64,000 bases of DNA from Tomitella gaofuii (GTDB lineage: Bacteria > Actinomycetota > Actinomycetes > Mycobacteriales > Mycobacteriaceae): contig NZ_CP059900.1 in NCBI RefSeq assembly GCF_014126825.1, forward strand, positions 2,308,954-2,372,953, written 5' to 3'. Below are positions 26,985 through 35,900 of the stretch, in pieces. How positions within the stretch are numbered: the stretch's first letter is position 1; each line of letters starts with the position of its first letter. Below the pieces are notes generated by a model. That model ran no database searches, had not been told where the DNA came from, and worked only from the letters and a program-made list of their open reading frames with translations. Made by a program: the position numbers and the translations under genes.

Positions 26985-28169
26985 TCACTCCCGCAGCGAC
27001 ACCGCCTCGAGTGCCTTGGCGATGCGTTCGAGCGCGTCGAGCATGACGGGCCGCGGCATGGCGAAGATGAACCGCACGTGCCCGGCCCCGGCCGCGCCGC
27101 AGTCGGTGCCCTCGGTGCACGCGACCCCGGCGTGCTCCAGCAGGAACTCCGCGGGCGCCCCTTCGATCCGGTACGCGGACAGGTCCAGCCACGCCACATA
27201 GGTGCCCTCGGGCGGCCGGAACCCCACGTGCGGCAGGCGCTCCGCCAGGAACTCCGCCAGCGCCTGCACATTCCGCTGGAGGTATGCGCGCACATCGAGG
27301 AGCCACGGGGCGCCCGAGTCGAACGCGGCCGTCGTCGCGGCGAGCCCCAGGTTGGCGGCGCCGTGCATCGGCATGAAACCCACCCGCCGCCACAGCGCCT
27401 CGTCCGCGTCGTTGGTGGTGATGAGCTGGGCGCACTTGAGGCCGGGGATGTTGAAAGCCTTCGACGCGGCCGTCGCCGTCACGGAGTGCCCCGCGGCGGC
27501 AGAACCGGTCGAGGCGTAGGGGATGTGGCGGTGGTCGCCGAACACCAGCGGCATCCAGATCTCGTCGGAGAACACGCGTCCGCCCTTGCGCTCCACCAGT
27601 TCCTCGATCGCCTGCAGCTCGTCGCGGGTGAACACGCGACCGGTGGGATTGTGCGGGTTGCACAGCACGAGCAGCCCGCCGCCGTCGTCGAAGGCGCGCT
27701 CGAGGGCGGCCAGGTCGTCAGCGAAGTGCCGGCCGCCGCCGTCACGCAGCATCGGCACCTCGATCACCTCGCGGCCCTCGTCGGGCGGCACGCTGAGGAA
27801 CGGCATGTATGCGGGCGTGGGGACGATGACCTTGGAGCCGGGACGGCTGAAGTAGCGGATGGCGGCCCGGTAGGCGGCGACCACGTCGGGCATCTGGTGC
27901 ACTCGTGCGGGGTCGACGTCCCAGCCGCACGCCCCGTGGAGGTAGCGGGCGACGGAGGACTGCATCCCGGTGACGTACCGCTGGGGCAGGTACGCGAAGG
28001 CGCCCCTGTCGACCTCCCGATGCAGCGCGGCCGTGATGGCCGGGGCCACGCCGAAGTCCATCTCGGCGACGAAGGCCCCGATGGCTCCGTCTTCGCGCAC
28101 CCACTTGGTGGTGCCGTCAGAGCGGAGGTCGTCGAGGGTGATGGCGTCGAGTTCGGCGAAGGTGGGCAT
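26985..28169 (-). CDS. PLP-dependent C-S lyase, MalY/PatB family
   Basis: A 394-residue type I aminotransferase-fold enzyme of the MalY/PatB class, which cleave cystathionine or S-alkyl-cysteines to pyruvate, ammonia and a thiol. Seen are the N-terminal WVREDGAIGAFVAEMDF, CNPHNPTGRVF, SDEIWMPLVFGDHRHIP and the PLP-lysine motif TATAASKAFNIPGLK. The ATG at 28169 was chosen because the sequence upstream is not protein-like. It converges with the TM2 gene. Confidence 0.85.
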   Translation of the reverse strand: MPTFAELDAITLDDLRSDGTTKWVREDGAIGAFVAEMDFGVAPAITAALHREVDRGAFAYLPQRYVTGMQSSVARYLHGACGWDVDPARVHQMPDVVAAYRAAIRYFSRPGSKVIVPTPAYMPFLSVPPDEGREVIEVPMLRDGGGRHFADDLAALERAFDDGGGLLVLCNPHNPTGRVFTRDELQAIEELVERKGGRVFSDEIWMPLVFGDHRHIPYASTGSAAAGHSVTATAASKAFNIPGLKCAQLITTNDADEALWRRVGFMPMHGAANLGLAATTAAFDSGAPWLLDVRAYLQRNVQALAEFLAERLPHVGFRPPEGTYVAWLDLSAYRIEGAPAEFLLEHAGVACTEGTDCGAAGAGHVRFIFAMPRPVMLDALERIAKALEAVSLRE

Positions 28170-28222
28170 GCGCGGTCTCCTTGTCCGGGGCGTGGGAGCG
28201 CCCCGTCCCATCCTGCCCCCGG

Positions 28223-28525
28223 CTACCCGTACACCTCCGGCGGGGCGGTCCCGTCCGACTTGGGCCACGTCTCTCCGGCCACCTCGATCCGGTCGACGGC
28301 AAGGGACCGGATGTGCACGTCGCCCGCCTCGAGCTTGCGGACGACCGCCCTGCCGACGGCGATACGGCCGATGGCGACGGCGCCCACGGCGAGCGCGCCC
28401 ACCGCGCACGCCGCCAGTGCCAACGGGGCCGCCGCGGTGGGCCCCAGCGCCCGCGGACCGGCCGCCCGCGGTCCGATCACGTGCGGCCTGCGCAGTTCGC
28501 CATCCGTGCATGCAGTGCAGCCCAT
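28223..28525 (-). CDS. Small Ala/Val/Gly-repeat protein of unknown function
   Basis: A 100-residue protein. After MGCTACTDG it has a run of short Ala/Gly/Val repeats (GALAVGAVAIGRIAVGRAVV), resembling a beta-helical or short hydrophobic repeat, then a hydrophilic end DVHIRSLAVDRIEVAG. AAAGGGGAG precedes the ATG, which makes translation believable. Two N-terminal cysteines (C-x-x-C) might bind a metal. I do not recognise a family. Confidence 0.5.
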   Translation of the reverse strand: MGCTACTDGELRRPHVIGPRAAGPRALGPTAAAPLALAACAVGALAVGAVAIGRIAVGRAVVRKLEAGDVHIRSLAVDRIEVAGETWPKSDGTAPPEVYG

Positions 28526-28650
28526 GGTCACTCCCCTTTCCGCGCCTGCCCTCGCGATGGTAGGCGCGTCAGCCGGCGGGCGGAGCGGATTCCGCGGCGC
28601 CGCGTGAATCCGCTGACGGGAGCGGGTCGATGTCCTTCTCGGGAGGCCAA

Positions 28651-28776
28651 GGAATGCGGAAGCATTCGCGTCGCCCCGCCGCACGGCGCCCACCAGTACG
28701 GAAGCGGACGAATGCAGCACCGACCTGCGGATGCCGTGGCCGACCGGGCACACCCGATCACTTCCGCAATGCAGAG
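28651..28776. repeat. REP/BIME-like inverted pair, copy C
   Basis: Forward unit GGAATGCGGAAGCATTCGCG (28651-28670) plus TCGCC, and a reversed unit at 28752-28776 whose complement reads GCATTGCGGAAGTGATCGGG. They lie in the 279-base space between the Ala/Val-repeat gene and the MFS gene. This space otherwise shows no gene. See copies A and B for the consensus. Confidence 0.55.
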
Positions 28777-28804
28777 GCTTGCACACCGACCCCAGCCTGC
28801 ACCT

Positions 28805-29974
28805 TCACCGCATGAGATCCGGGGCGAACAGCAACGCCGTCACCGCCCCCGCGGCGCTCAGCCCGCACAGCACCCAGAACACGCCGGCCACGTCGTCGCC
28901 GATGCCCAGCCCGATCACGAACACGAGCAGCGCCCCCACACCGTTGGCGAACCCCAGCGCGATTCCCGAGCCCATCGACCGGTTCTCCGGGAAGATGTCC
29001 TGGCCTATCAGCACCGTTACCGGCGCCGTCATGAACAGCGCGATGCCCAGTGCGCCGGCCACGATCCACGCCCACGGCCCGTCCAGGTAGGCCATCGGGG
29101 CGACGAGCACGGCCGCGCCCAGCGCCGATGCGATGAGCACCGGCCGCCGTCCCACCCTGTCGCTGAGGTGCCCGCCCGCGAAGTTGCCCACCACCCCCAC
29201 CACCGTCATCGTGGTGATCACCGACGCGCCGCTCACCAGGCTTTCGCCGCGGGAGTCCCACAGAATCGGCAGGAAGGTGACGAACGAGAAGACGGTGACT
29301 GTCCGGATCCCCTGGTAGCCGATGAGCACGGCGAGGGGCCGCGCGTGCGTGCGCCATCGGATCGCCCTGCCCTGTCCGCGCCGGTCCGGCAACGACGGCG
29401 CCCACCGCAGGATCCATGGCACCGTCACGAGGCCGGGCACGGCGAGGATCCACAGACCGCCGAGCCCCAGGTGGGCGACGATGAGGCTGGCGAGCGTGGG
29501 CCACAGGCCGCGACCCAGCTCGCCTCCGACGAGGAACGCCGAGGTGACGAGGCCCTGACGGCCGGCCATCATCGCGCGGATGCCGGCGAGCGCCTGCGGA
29601 TGGAAGAACGCGTTGCCGACGCCGATGAGCACCAGCAGTGCGATCATCGACCACAGGCTGTGCGCCACGCCCAGCAGCCCGCCGCCGACGGAGCTCGTGG
29701 TGAGGCCGATCATGATGAGGCTACGTCCGCCGATCCTGTCGGCCAGGCGCCCGGTGAACGGTTGGAGCGCCTGCCCGATGGTGAGCGCCGTGACGAGCAC
29801 GCCGGCCATCTTCGCGGGCTGGTCGAGGGTGGCGAGCACCGCCGGCAGCACGCCGGGCAAATAGTTCGATGCGCCGTCGTTGAGCAGGTGCGCCCAGGTG
29901 AGGCCGCCCAGCCGGGTGCGAAACCGGTCGATGCCGCCGTCCCGCGCCGCCTGCCCCGTCGTCACCGCCACCAT
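28805..29974 (-). CDS. MFS transporter, fosmidomycin-resistance-like
   Basis: A 389-residue transporter with about 12 hydrophobic helices. The first half carries WAHLLNDGASNYLPGVLPAVL, the loop motif GRLADRIGGRSLIM between helices 2 and 3 and GVGNAFFHPQALAGI, which resembles the fosmidomycin-resistance (Fsr) branch; the second half repeats the loop as GGHLSDRVGRRPVLI. It probably exports a small drug or metabolite. The start is uncertain: ATG at 29974 or a TTG at 30007. Neither has a strong ribosome-binding site. Confidence 0.8.
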   Translation of the reverse strand: MVAVTTGQAARDGGIDRFRTRLGGLTWAHLLNDGASNYLPGVLPAVLATLDQPAKMAGVLVTALTIGQALQPFTGRLADRIGGRSLIMIGLTTSSVGGGLLGVAHSLWSMIALLVLIGVGNAFFHPQALAGIRAMMAGRQGLVTSAFLVGGELGRGLWPTLASLIVAHLGLGGLWILAVPGLVTVPWILRWAPSLPDRRGQGRAIRWRTHARPLAVLIGYQGIRTVTVFSFVTFLPILWDSRGESLVSGASVITTMTVVGVVGNFAGGHLSDRVGRRPVLIASALGAAVLVAPMAYLDGPWAWIVAGALGIALFMTAPVTVLIGQDIFPENRSMGSGIALGFANGVGALLVFVIGLGIGDDVAGVFWVLCGLSAAGAVTALLFAPDLMR

Positions 29975-30064
29975 CACGACGCTCGGCCCCGGCGGCGCCG
30001 CTGTCAAGGCCGCGCGATCGAGACCAGCTGCCCGCCGTTCCGAGCACCTCCTACCCGATCCGAG

Positions 30065-30229
30065 CTCCGGATCCCGGTCCTGCAGCGAGAAACGGTGCGC
30101 GGGCTGCCCGATGAGTAGCAGCGGCTGCTCGGGCTCGGGTTGTACGACGCAATCGAGAACGGCGGCGGCCGCATGGGCGCCGCCGACCTGCAGGATCCCG
30201 TCAAGCTGATGGCGGCCGGAAATCTGTAG
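30065..30229 (+). pseudogene. Possible remnant of an unidentified gene
   Basis: One frame gives LRIPVLQRETVRGLPDE, a TAG, then LYDAIENGGGRMGAADLQDP and a proper end at a TAG (30227-30229). The sequence is protein-like on both sides of the internal stop and has no start codon upstream. It overlaps the tail of the HTH gene on the other strand. It could be a decayed solute-binding protein tail, but I cannot name it. Confidence 0.3.
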
Positions 30230-30689
30230 CGGCCTGCGGCGGCCCGTCGGCCTCGCGCCGCCGTGCCGCCGCTTCGGCGATCAACTCGGCCTTCACCAGC
30301 ACGGCGGCGGACGGCATCACGGTCCCCCGCAGGTAGGTGGACATACGTGACGGCGACGTTCCGACCGCACGGGCGAATGCGGCCGCTGTGCCCCCGAACC
30401 GGGCTGTGTTCTCGTTGAGGCGGTCCGTGACGAGCGACCGCGCCGCCCGATCCTGCGCGGCCGCCAGTCGGCGACGCAGGACGGCGACGACGCCGACGTC
30501 CTCTGCCAGTTCGAGAGCAGTATCGAGCTGTTCTGCCAGTGCACCGTAGGGCTCCAGATCGACTGCAGCGCCGATGCGCCGCCAATCCCTGAGCGAGCCG
30601 CGGTCGATCGCAGTCAGCAGGCCCTCGACACCCCACTGCTCAACTGGGTCCTCGGGTGTGACGTCGAGATTCCGGAATCGCAACACCAT
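30201..30689 (-). CDS. HTH antitoxin partner of the nucleotidyltransferase toxin
   Basis: A 162-residue protein. An N-terminal helical domain (1-75) is followed by an Xre-like helix-turn-helix at about 105-135 (AFARAVGTSPSRMSTYLRG) and an Ala/Arg-rich tail. It begins one base after the stop of the upstream nucleotidyltransferase gene, the arrangement of MenAT/AbiE-type toxin-antitoxin operons. It probably represses the operon and neutralises the toxin; an alternative is a simple DNA-binding repressor. Confidence 0.65.
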   Translation of the reverse strand: MVLRFRNLDVTPEDPVEQWGVEGLLTAIDRGSLRDWRRIGAAVDLEPYGALAEQLDTALELAEDVGVVAVLRRRLAAAQDRAARSLVTDRLNENTARFGGTAAAFARAVGTSPSRMSTYLRGTVMPSAAVLVKAELIAEAAARRREADGPPQAATDFRPPSA

Positions 30690-30690
30690 C

Positions 30691-31353
30691 TCATGCCTCC
30701 AGAATCGCATCGGCGACTGCGCGGCAGACGGCTACGACGCGCTGCCACGAATGCCACCGGGGGTCGAGTTGCTTGTACCGGTCAAGCGTGCGCGTGGTGT
30801 CGGCATCAGACGGACGGGGTGCGCCCAATTGCCGCAGAAGTTGGGACGCCACTGAGTCCGTGCCGGACGGCGACGCGTAGTACGCGTCTATGCCGGCGAA
30901 GGCCCGTCCCGCCCACTCGATGCCGAACCGGTCGGACAAGGCGGCCACGTCGAGGAAGTCGCGCGTCTGGTTCCGCTTGACCACGAGATACGCCTTGATG
31001 CGGAGCGTTTCCTCCCGAGTCGGCACGATGAGCCGGGCCTCACCGACGTGCGCGACTTCAGTCTCCAACGGCTGTTCGCGGATCAACTGCCGCACTCCGG
31101 CTTCGATCTCGCCGAGCTCGCCGAGGATGACCTTCCCGGGCACCGCACGGTTGAGCACCCACTCCGGATCCGATTCCAGCGCCTCCAGTACCGCGTCGAA
31201 ACGGTCACGAAGATCGCGCAGAACATGATCATGATCGGTGGAAAGCCGATGCCTTGAGTGATATGCCGCCGCACTGCCGCCGACGAGCACAGCATCCGGA
31301 ACCAGCTGCTGCAGGCGCGCTGCCGAACGCAATACTTCATCGAGATCAACCAC
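30691..31353 (-). CDS. AbiEii/MenT-like nucleotidyltransferase toxin
   Basis: A 220-residue nucleotidyltransferase. The pol-beta signature is present: VLVGGSAAAYHSRHRLSTDHD, i.e. GGS followed by D-H-D, which binds the metal-NTP. The C-terminal half (FLDVAALSDRFG) is typical of the AbiEii/DUF1814 toxins that add nucleotides to tRNA 3' ends. It opens the operon with a GTG start at 31353 and no ribosome-binding site. A -10 (GATAAT) ends only about nine bases upstream, so the message is likely leaderless. Confidence 0.78.
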   Translation of the reverse strand: MVDLDEVLRSAARLQQLVPDAVLVGGSAAAYHSRHRLSTDHDHVLRDLRDRFDAVLEALESDPEWVLNRAVPGKVILGELGEIEAGVRQLIREQPLETEVAHVGEARLIVPTREETLRIKAYLVVKRNQTRDFLDVAALSDRFGIEWAGRAFAGIDAYYASPSGTDSVASQLLRQLGAPRPSDADTTRTLDRYKQLDPRWHSWQRVVAVCRAVADAILEA

Positions 31354-31362
31354 GAACCAATA

Positions 31363-31378
31363 TTATCAGAATTGATAA
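31363..31378 (-). promoter_or_regulatory. Operator-like palindrome over the promoter of the nucleotidyltransferase operon
   Basis: TTATCA-GAAT-TGATAA is a perfect 6-bp inverted repeat. Read on the minus strand it contains the -10 GATAAT just nine bases before the GTG start. A self-binding HTH partner would occlude the promoter here. The palindrome is seen; regulation is inferred. Confidence 0.55.
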
Positions 31379-31481
31379 CTGACGGATCCCGTAGCGCCCA
31401 GCGGTTCGGCCCGGAAGTCGTTACCCTCCGGTGGTAGATCTTGTCGTGGCCGACCCACCTCACCCGCCGGAAGGACCGCAC

Positions 31482-32006
31482 ATGACTCCGCCCCGCGCCT
31501 ACGGCACGCTCACCACGGACGATGGCCGCCCGACGCTCCGGTTCGAGCTGGACGTGCCCTATCCGGTGGAGCGCGTGTGGCGGGCGGTGAGCGTTCCGGC
31601 CGAGCTTGAGCAGTTCTTCCCCGCCGCCGCACCGTGGACGCCCGTCACCGGCGAAGAGGTCGACCTGGGCGGTCCGGTACTCACGGTCACGGAGGCGAGC
31701 CCGCCACACCGGCTGGAGTGGACGTTCGCCGGCCAGCCGCAGAGCTTCGCGCTGTCGGAGCAGGGCGACGGCTGCACGCTGGTGTTCACGCACGTCATCG
31801 GCGACCTGCCCGCGGCGCAGACGGCCGCGGGGTGGGAGTGCTACCTCTCGCGGCTCGAACCGCATCTGGCGGGCGGGCACCGCACCGAAGCGGAGGCGCA
31901 CGAGCACTGGCTGCAGATCCACGACCTGTATGCGGAGAAGTTCGGCGTCGACCCAGAGCCGGGCCGCGCCTGGGCCGCGGCGAATCTGGGCGGCGGCGCC
32001 GGCTGA
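31482..32006 (+). CDS. SRPBCC-domain protein (AHSA1-like)
   Basis: A 174-residue protein with the START/Bet v1 fold: RFELDVPYPVERVWRAVSV, then WTPVTGEEVDLGGPVL, HRLEWTF and TLVFTHVIGD, then a long C-terminal helix with a tryptophan (AAGWECYLSRLEPHL). Members bind hydrophobic ligands or act as co-chaperone/toxin-like immunity modules. The ligand cannot be predicted. GGAAGGACC precedes the ATG at 31482. Confidence 0.78.
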   Translation: MTPPRAYGTLTTDDGRPTLRFELDVPYPVERVWRAVSVPAELEQFFPAAAPWTPVTGEEVDLGGPVLTVTEASPPHRLEWTFAGQPQSFALSEQGDGCTLVFTHVIGDLPAAQTAAGWECYLSRLEPHLAGGHRTEAEAHEHWLQIHDLYAEKFGVDPEPGRAWAAANLGGGAG

Positions 32007-32024
32007 CGCGGCCGCGTCCGTCTG

Positions 32025-32684
32025 TTACTGCGGTTTCCTTGCGACGAGCCGCTCCACCACGCCGAGCTTGAACCGGTCCGCCCTTTCCACAACGAATCCC
32101 GCGGCGACCACGTTGTCGTGAGGCCTGCGGCGGAAGTGCTCGCCGCCCAGCGGGATCGAGAACGCTTCCAGCCCTCGCTGCACCCCGCGCGCGATCCGGG
32201 ACGTGCTGGCGACGTGGTCGACGAGAATGAGCTTCCCGCCCAGGCGCAACACCCTGTGCATCTCGGCCACGGCCCTGTCGATGTCCGGGATGGCGCACAA
32301 CCCGAACGTGCACACCGCCGTGTCGAATGCCCCGTCGTCGAAGGGCAGCGCGTGCGCATCGGCCTGGCGCAGCGTCACCTTGCGGCCCAGCGACGCAGCC
32401 CTGTCGCGGGCCTGCGCCAGCATCTCCTCGCTGAGGTCGATGCCGGTCAGTGCGGCGTCCTCCGGGTAGAGGGGCAGGTTGAGCCCCGTGCCCACGGCCA
32501 CCTCGAGGACCTCGCCGGACGCCTGCCCGCAGGCCCATTGCCGCGAGTCGCCGAACACCCAGCGGTCCATCTGCTGCATCGACTGGTCGTAGTGGCCGGA
32601 GTGCTTATCCCAGTACCTGTGCCACCGTTCCGCGCGGGGGTCGGCGGGCGACGGACCGGGCGAAGGCGCTGGCGAGCTCGTCAT
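32025..32684 (-). CDS. Class I SAM-dependent methyltransferase
   Basis: A 219-residue methyltransferase. The SAM motif VLEVAVGTGLNLPLYP is near residue 58, followed by GIDLSEEMLAQARDRA and DAHALPFDDGAFDTAV. It resembles UbiE/ubiquinone-type or phosphatidylethanolamine N-methyltransferase-like proteins of actinobacteria. The ATG at 32684 and another at 32696 are both possible. Substrate unknown. Confidence 0.82.
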   Translation of the reverse strand: MTSSPAPSPGPSPADPRAERWHRYWDKHSGHYDQSMQQMDRWVFGDSRQWACGQASGEVLEVAVGTGLNLPLYPEDAALTGIDLSEEMLAQARDRAASLGRKVTLRQADAHALPFDDGAFDTAVCTFGLCAIPDIDRAVAEMHRVLRLGGKLILVDHVASTSRIARGVQRGLEAFSIPLGGEHFRRRPHDNVVAAGFVVERADRFKLGVVERLVARKPQ

Positions 32685-32715
32685 GGTGCCAGCCAACCAT
32701 GCCGACGTTCCGGAG

Positions 32716-33864
32716 TCATCGGGATTCGCCCGGAGAAACCCGCTGCGGTTCCTGCCACCGCGCCACGCGTGCCGACGCTCGCACCGCCACGCCCGCCGGC
32801 ATCGCCCGCATCAGCACGTCCCGCGCGGCCACCACGGCCGGATGCGACGCCTGCGTCACGCTCCCCGCCAGACGCGAACCGCGCCAGAGAGCCCGCGCCC
32901 GCCGTCGTCGCAGCCGGTCGTACTCGTCCAACGCCGCGTCGAGCGCCCCCGCACTGCGCAGCAGCAGCACCAGGGTGACGGCGTCCTCGATGGCCTGCCC
33001 GGCGCCCTGGCCCAGGTCCGGGGTCATCGCGTGGGCGGCGTCGCCGAGCAGCACTCCCCGTCCCGCGACGAACCGCGGTGGCAACGCTGCGAGGTCGTGG
33101 ATGTCGTGCCGCAACAGCGCGGATCTCGGAGTCGCGTCGAGCAGCGCGGGGATCGGCGCATGCCAACCGCCGAACCGCGCGCGCAGCAGCGCGGGCTCGT
33201 CGCCGAAGTCCGTGCCCTCCTCGGCGGTGAGCACGGCGAACCAGTAGACGCGGTCGTCGGGCAGGGGCACGATTCCGAACCGCGCGCCCGCGCCCCACGT
33301 CTCCCCCGCCTCGTCCGCGAGGTGCCCGCGCGACGCCGTAACGCCGCGCCAGGCGGTGTATCCGGCGTAGCGGACGCCGCAGTCGAGTCCCCACGCCGTG
33401 CGGGCGGTGCTGCGCACCCCGTCCGCGGCAATGACCAGGTCGAACGACTCCTCGCTGCCGTCCACCGTGACGACGGGCGCGCCGCCGGGGGCCGCCCGGG
33501 CAGTGCGACCCGCGCGCACCGTTCCCTCGGCGAGCGGCGCGAGGAGCGCGGAATGCAGCTCCGCGCGGTGCAGGCTGCGCACCGCCGGACCGGATCCGGG
33601 CGACACGGAGACGAGCCATCGTCCCGACGGGCGTCGCTGCCCGGACCGCATCCGGCCCAGCGCGTCGCCGCTGACGGCCCGGACGGTGTCGCCCAGCCCG
33701 ATCGCGTCGAGCGCAGCGAACGCGTTGGCGAACAGGGTCAGCCCGGCGCCGACCGCACCGGGGGTGCCGCTCCGTTCGAAGACGACGACGTCGTGGCCGT
33801 CGGCCTGCAGTCCGGCCGCGGCGACGAGCCCGCCGATGCCGGCGCCGATGATTCCGATACGCAT
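32716..33864 (-). CDS. FAD-dependent monooxygenase (PHBH-like)
   Basis: A 382-residue flavoprotein. The N-terminus GIIGAGIGGLVAAAGLQADG is the GxGxxG FAD site, DLVIAADGVRSTART is the DG motif and GRGVLLGDAAHAMTPDLGQG is the GD motif. They fall in the order expected for single-component aromatic hydroxylases. No reductase partner is adjacent. The start at 33864 gives the standard length; an upstream frame to 33942 adds residues that are not FAD-like. Confidence 0.85.
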   Translation of the reverse strand: MRIGIIGAGIGGLVAAAGLQADGHDVVVFERSGTPGAVGAGLTLFANAFAALDAIGLGDTVRAVSGDALGRMRSGQRRPSGRWLVSVSPGSGPAVRSLHRAELHSALLAPLAEGTVRAGRTARAAPGGAPVVTVDGSEESFDLVIAADGVRSTARTAWGLDCGVRYAGYTAWRGVTASRGHLADEAGETWGAGARFGIVPLPDDRVYWFAVLTAEEGTDFGDEPALLRARFGGWHAPIPALLDATPRSALLRHDIHDLAALPPRFVAGRGVLLGDAAHAMTPDLGQGAGQAIEDAVTLVLLLRSAGALDAALDEYDRLRRRRARALWRGSRLAGSVTQASHPAVVAARDVLMRAMPAGVAVRASARVARWQEPQRVSPGESR

Positions 33865-34033
33865 GGGTGCCAGTGTGGCCGACGGGGCCCGCCGGGCGGT
33901 CGGATAGCGGCCGGTCGGTGAATCTCGTGATGCGCGGCGCAATCCGCCCTTCGCCGCATCCGTCTTCGAATCCGCGGTCGACGTCTATGCGGCGGATCCA
34001 CAAGCCGCCTGACCAGGCCTTTCGTAAGGCTCT

Positions 34034-34146
34034 GGATAGCGGAAGGAATCGCGTCGCCGCACTACCTGGGATTTCGTTGTGGCTGAGCCGACGACCGGCG
34101 GCGATGTCGCGTGGAACGCAAGCAGAATCTTTTCCGCAATCCCTAG
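34034..34146. repeat. REP/BIME-like inverted pair, copy B
   Basis: The 329-base gap between the monooxygenase and the GH79-like gene contains a forward unit GGATAGCGGAAGGAATCGCG (34034-34053) continuing TCGCC, and a reversed unit at 34122-34146 whose complement starts CTAGGGATTGCGGAAAAGAT. With copies A and C this defines a shared core GGATTGCGGAAG-n2-ATTCGCGTCGCC. The remainder of the gap shows no gene. Confidence 0.6.
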
Positions 34147-34193
34147 CCTGCCGAAGAGCACCGCCGCCTGCCGGAAAGCGCCCGCCCAGAGCG

Positions 34194-35747
34194 TCACCCC
34201 GCCGTGAGCAGCACCGCGCCCGGTCGGCCGAATCGCACGGCGTATCCCCCGGCGTCAGCCGACACGGGCGACGATCCCGGCGCGAACGCCCCGTCGGCCG
34301 CGACTGTCGTGCCCGCGTACGTCGCCGCGCCGACGGTGTCGACGGACTCCCCGTCGAGTCGCTGCATCGCGGCCGTGCCGCCCGGTCCGCCGTCGATGAC
34401 CACGCGGACGGTGCCGTCGAAACCGCGGTCCATGTCGTCGACGATCACCCGCACCGCCCCCTCCGGCATGCGCACCGCGAAGGCGGACACGTGCGCGGCG
34501 CCGTCCACCGTCACCGGCAGCACGGCTCCGCCGGCCATCCGGCCCACCATGTACGCCCCGTAATAGTTGGGGTTGACGCGCGCGGTGCCGGCGTCGGAGG
34601 CGGCCGGGTCGGCGAAGCAGATCATCGAATAGCTCGTGCAGTCGTCGATGTGGTCGTGCAGGTTGATCCCGGCGACGCCCTCGCGGGCGGCGGTCATCGC
34701 GTAGTCGACGGTCCACAGCGCGGCGCCGAAGGTGTCCGTCACCCCGGGCCGGCCCTCCATGGCCACCGAGTTGGTCTCGGAGATGCGCGGCACCATCCCC
34801 GCGCCCGCCGCCTTGGCGACGAAGTACCGCAGGAACGCCTCCTGCTTGTCGGAGGACTCGCGGGAGAGCAGCTTGTCCACCGTCGGCAGGCCGCCCACCG
34901 CGTCCGACAACGCCTGCGGAAAGCCCATCCGTTCGGTGTTGACGAACGGGTAGTAGTGCTGGGTGAGCGCGGCGCCGGGTGCCCCGAACGCGGCGATGTA
35001 CGCGTCGAGCCACGGATCGAGCGCGGCCGGCAGAAGCGGGTCGATCGCCGGGTTGCCCACCGCTCCCCCGGCCGTGTCCGGACCGCTGACGGGAGTGCCG
35101 GGCGCCGCGGCCGCGATGGCGTCGCGGTAGGCCCGCGAGTCGGGGATGTACTGCTGCGGCACCAGGTACTGCGGCCGCTCCCCGCCGCCGAAGAGGCCGA
35201 CCACCGGGTACACGTTGGGTTCGTTGCCGATCTGGATGGACCGCAGTCGGGGGCCGATCCGCTCGCGCGCCTGCGCCGCCTCCTGTGCGGCGGCGGCCGG
35301 GTCGGGGCGAGCCAGGTTGACGCCGAGATCGACGGTGGTGTCGGTGGCCTCGGCGAGCGCGCCGAGTCGGCTCAGGTCGTCCGGGGAGACGGCGGCCTCG
35401 GCCCAGGCGGGCGGCGGCGCCGACGGGTCGGGCTGCCAGGCCGTGTTGTCCACGGCGTTGGCGGAGAAGCGCAGGTTCCCGGCGCCGAGGTGTCCGATGA
35501 GCTCGTCGACGTTGCTGCGCGCGGGGTCGGTCCACGTGCGGTGCAACTGGTCGGCCTCGAAGGACAGCCCCAGGAAGTCCTCGGGGATGACGCGGCCGGG
35601 GGCGGTGGCGTCGACGCGCACGGTGACCATGTCCGGCGCATCGGCTGCCGCCGGCCCCGCCAACCCGGCCAGCGCCGTCAGCGTCATCGTTCCGACCGCC
35701 GCGATCGCCGCGCCCCGGATTCCCATACCTCGGATTCCCGCACCCAT
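34194..35747 (-). CDS. Exported GH79-like glycosidase
   Basis: A 517-residue secreted glycosidase with a hydrophobic signal (IAAVGTMTLTALAGLAGPAAA). The catalytic (alpha/beta)8 region has SIQIGNEPN as the probable acid/base Glu and RISETNS as the probable nucleophile Glu, the pair typical of clan GH-A enzymes such as heparanase-like GH79 beta-glucuronidases. A C-terminal beta-sandwich (VIVDDMDRGFDGTVRVVIDG) follows. AGGGGAGTGGG precedes the ATG at 35747. Substrate unproven. Confidence 0.72.
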   Translation of the reverse strand: MGAGIRGMGIRGAAIAAVGTMTLTALAGLAGPAAADAPDMVTVRVDATAPGRVIPEDFLGLSFEADQLHRTWTDPARSNVDELIGHLGAGNLRFSANAVDNTAWQPDPSAPPPAWAEAAVSPDDLSRLGALAEATDTTVDLGVNLARPDPAAAAQEAAQARERIGPRLRSIQIGNEPNVYPVVGLFGGGERPQYLVPQQYIPDSRAYRDAIAAAAPGTPVSGPDTAGGAVGNPAIDPLLPAALDPWLDAYIAAFGAPGAALTQHYYPFVNTERMGFPQALSDAVGGLPTVDKLLSRESSDKQEAFLRYFVAKAAGAGMVPRISETNSVAMEGRPGVTDTFGAALWTVDYAMTAAREGVAGINLHDHIDDCTSYSMICFADPAASDAGTARVNPNYYGAYMVGRMAGGAVLPVTVDGAAHVSAFAVRMPEGAVRVIVDDMDRGFDGTVRVVIDGGPGGTAAMQRLDGESVDTVGAATYAGTTVAADGAFAPGSSPVSADAGGYAVRFGRPGAVLLTAG

Positions 35748-35900
35748 GTCCCACTCCCCTCTCCGCTTCCCGCACGGTACGAGGAGGACGGCTGCCGCGC
35801 GGGGTTTTCGCTGGGTTGGGCTCCGGAGGTGCGATGCCGTGGTGCCGTGCGCTCGGGCAACACCCGCATCCACCGCCCCGGCGGCGCCTATCCTGAGGTC

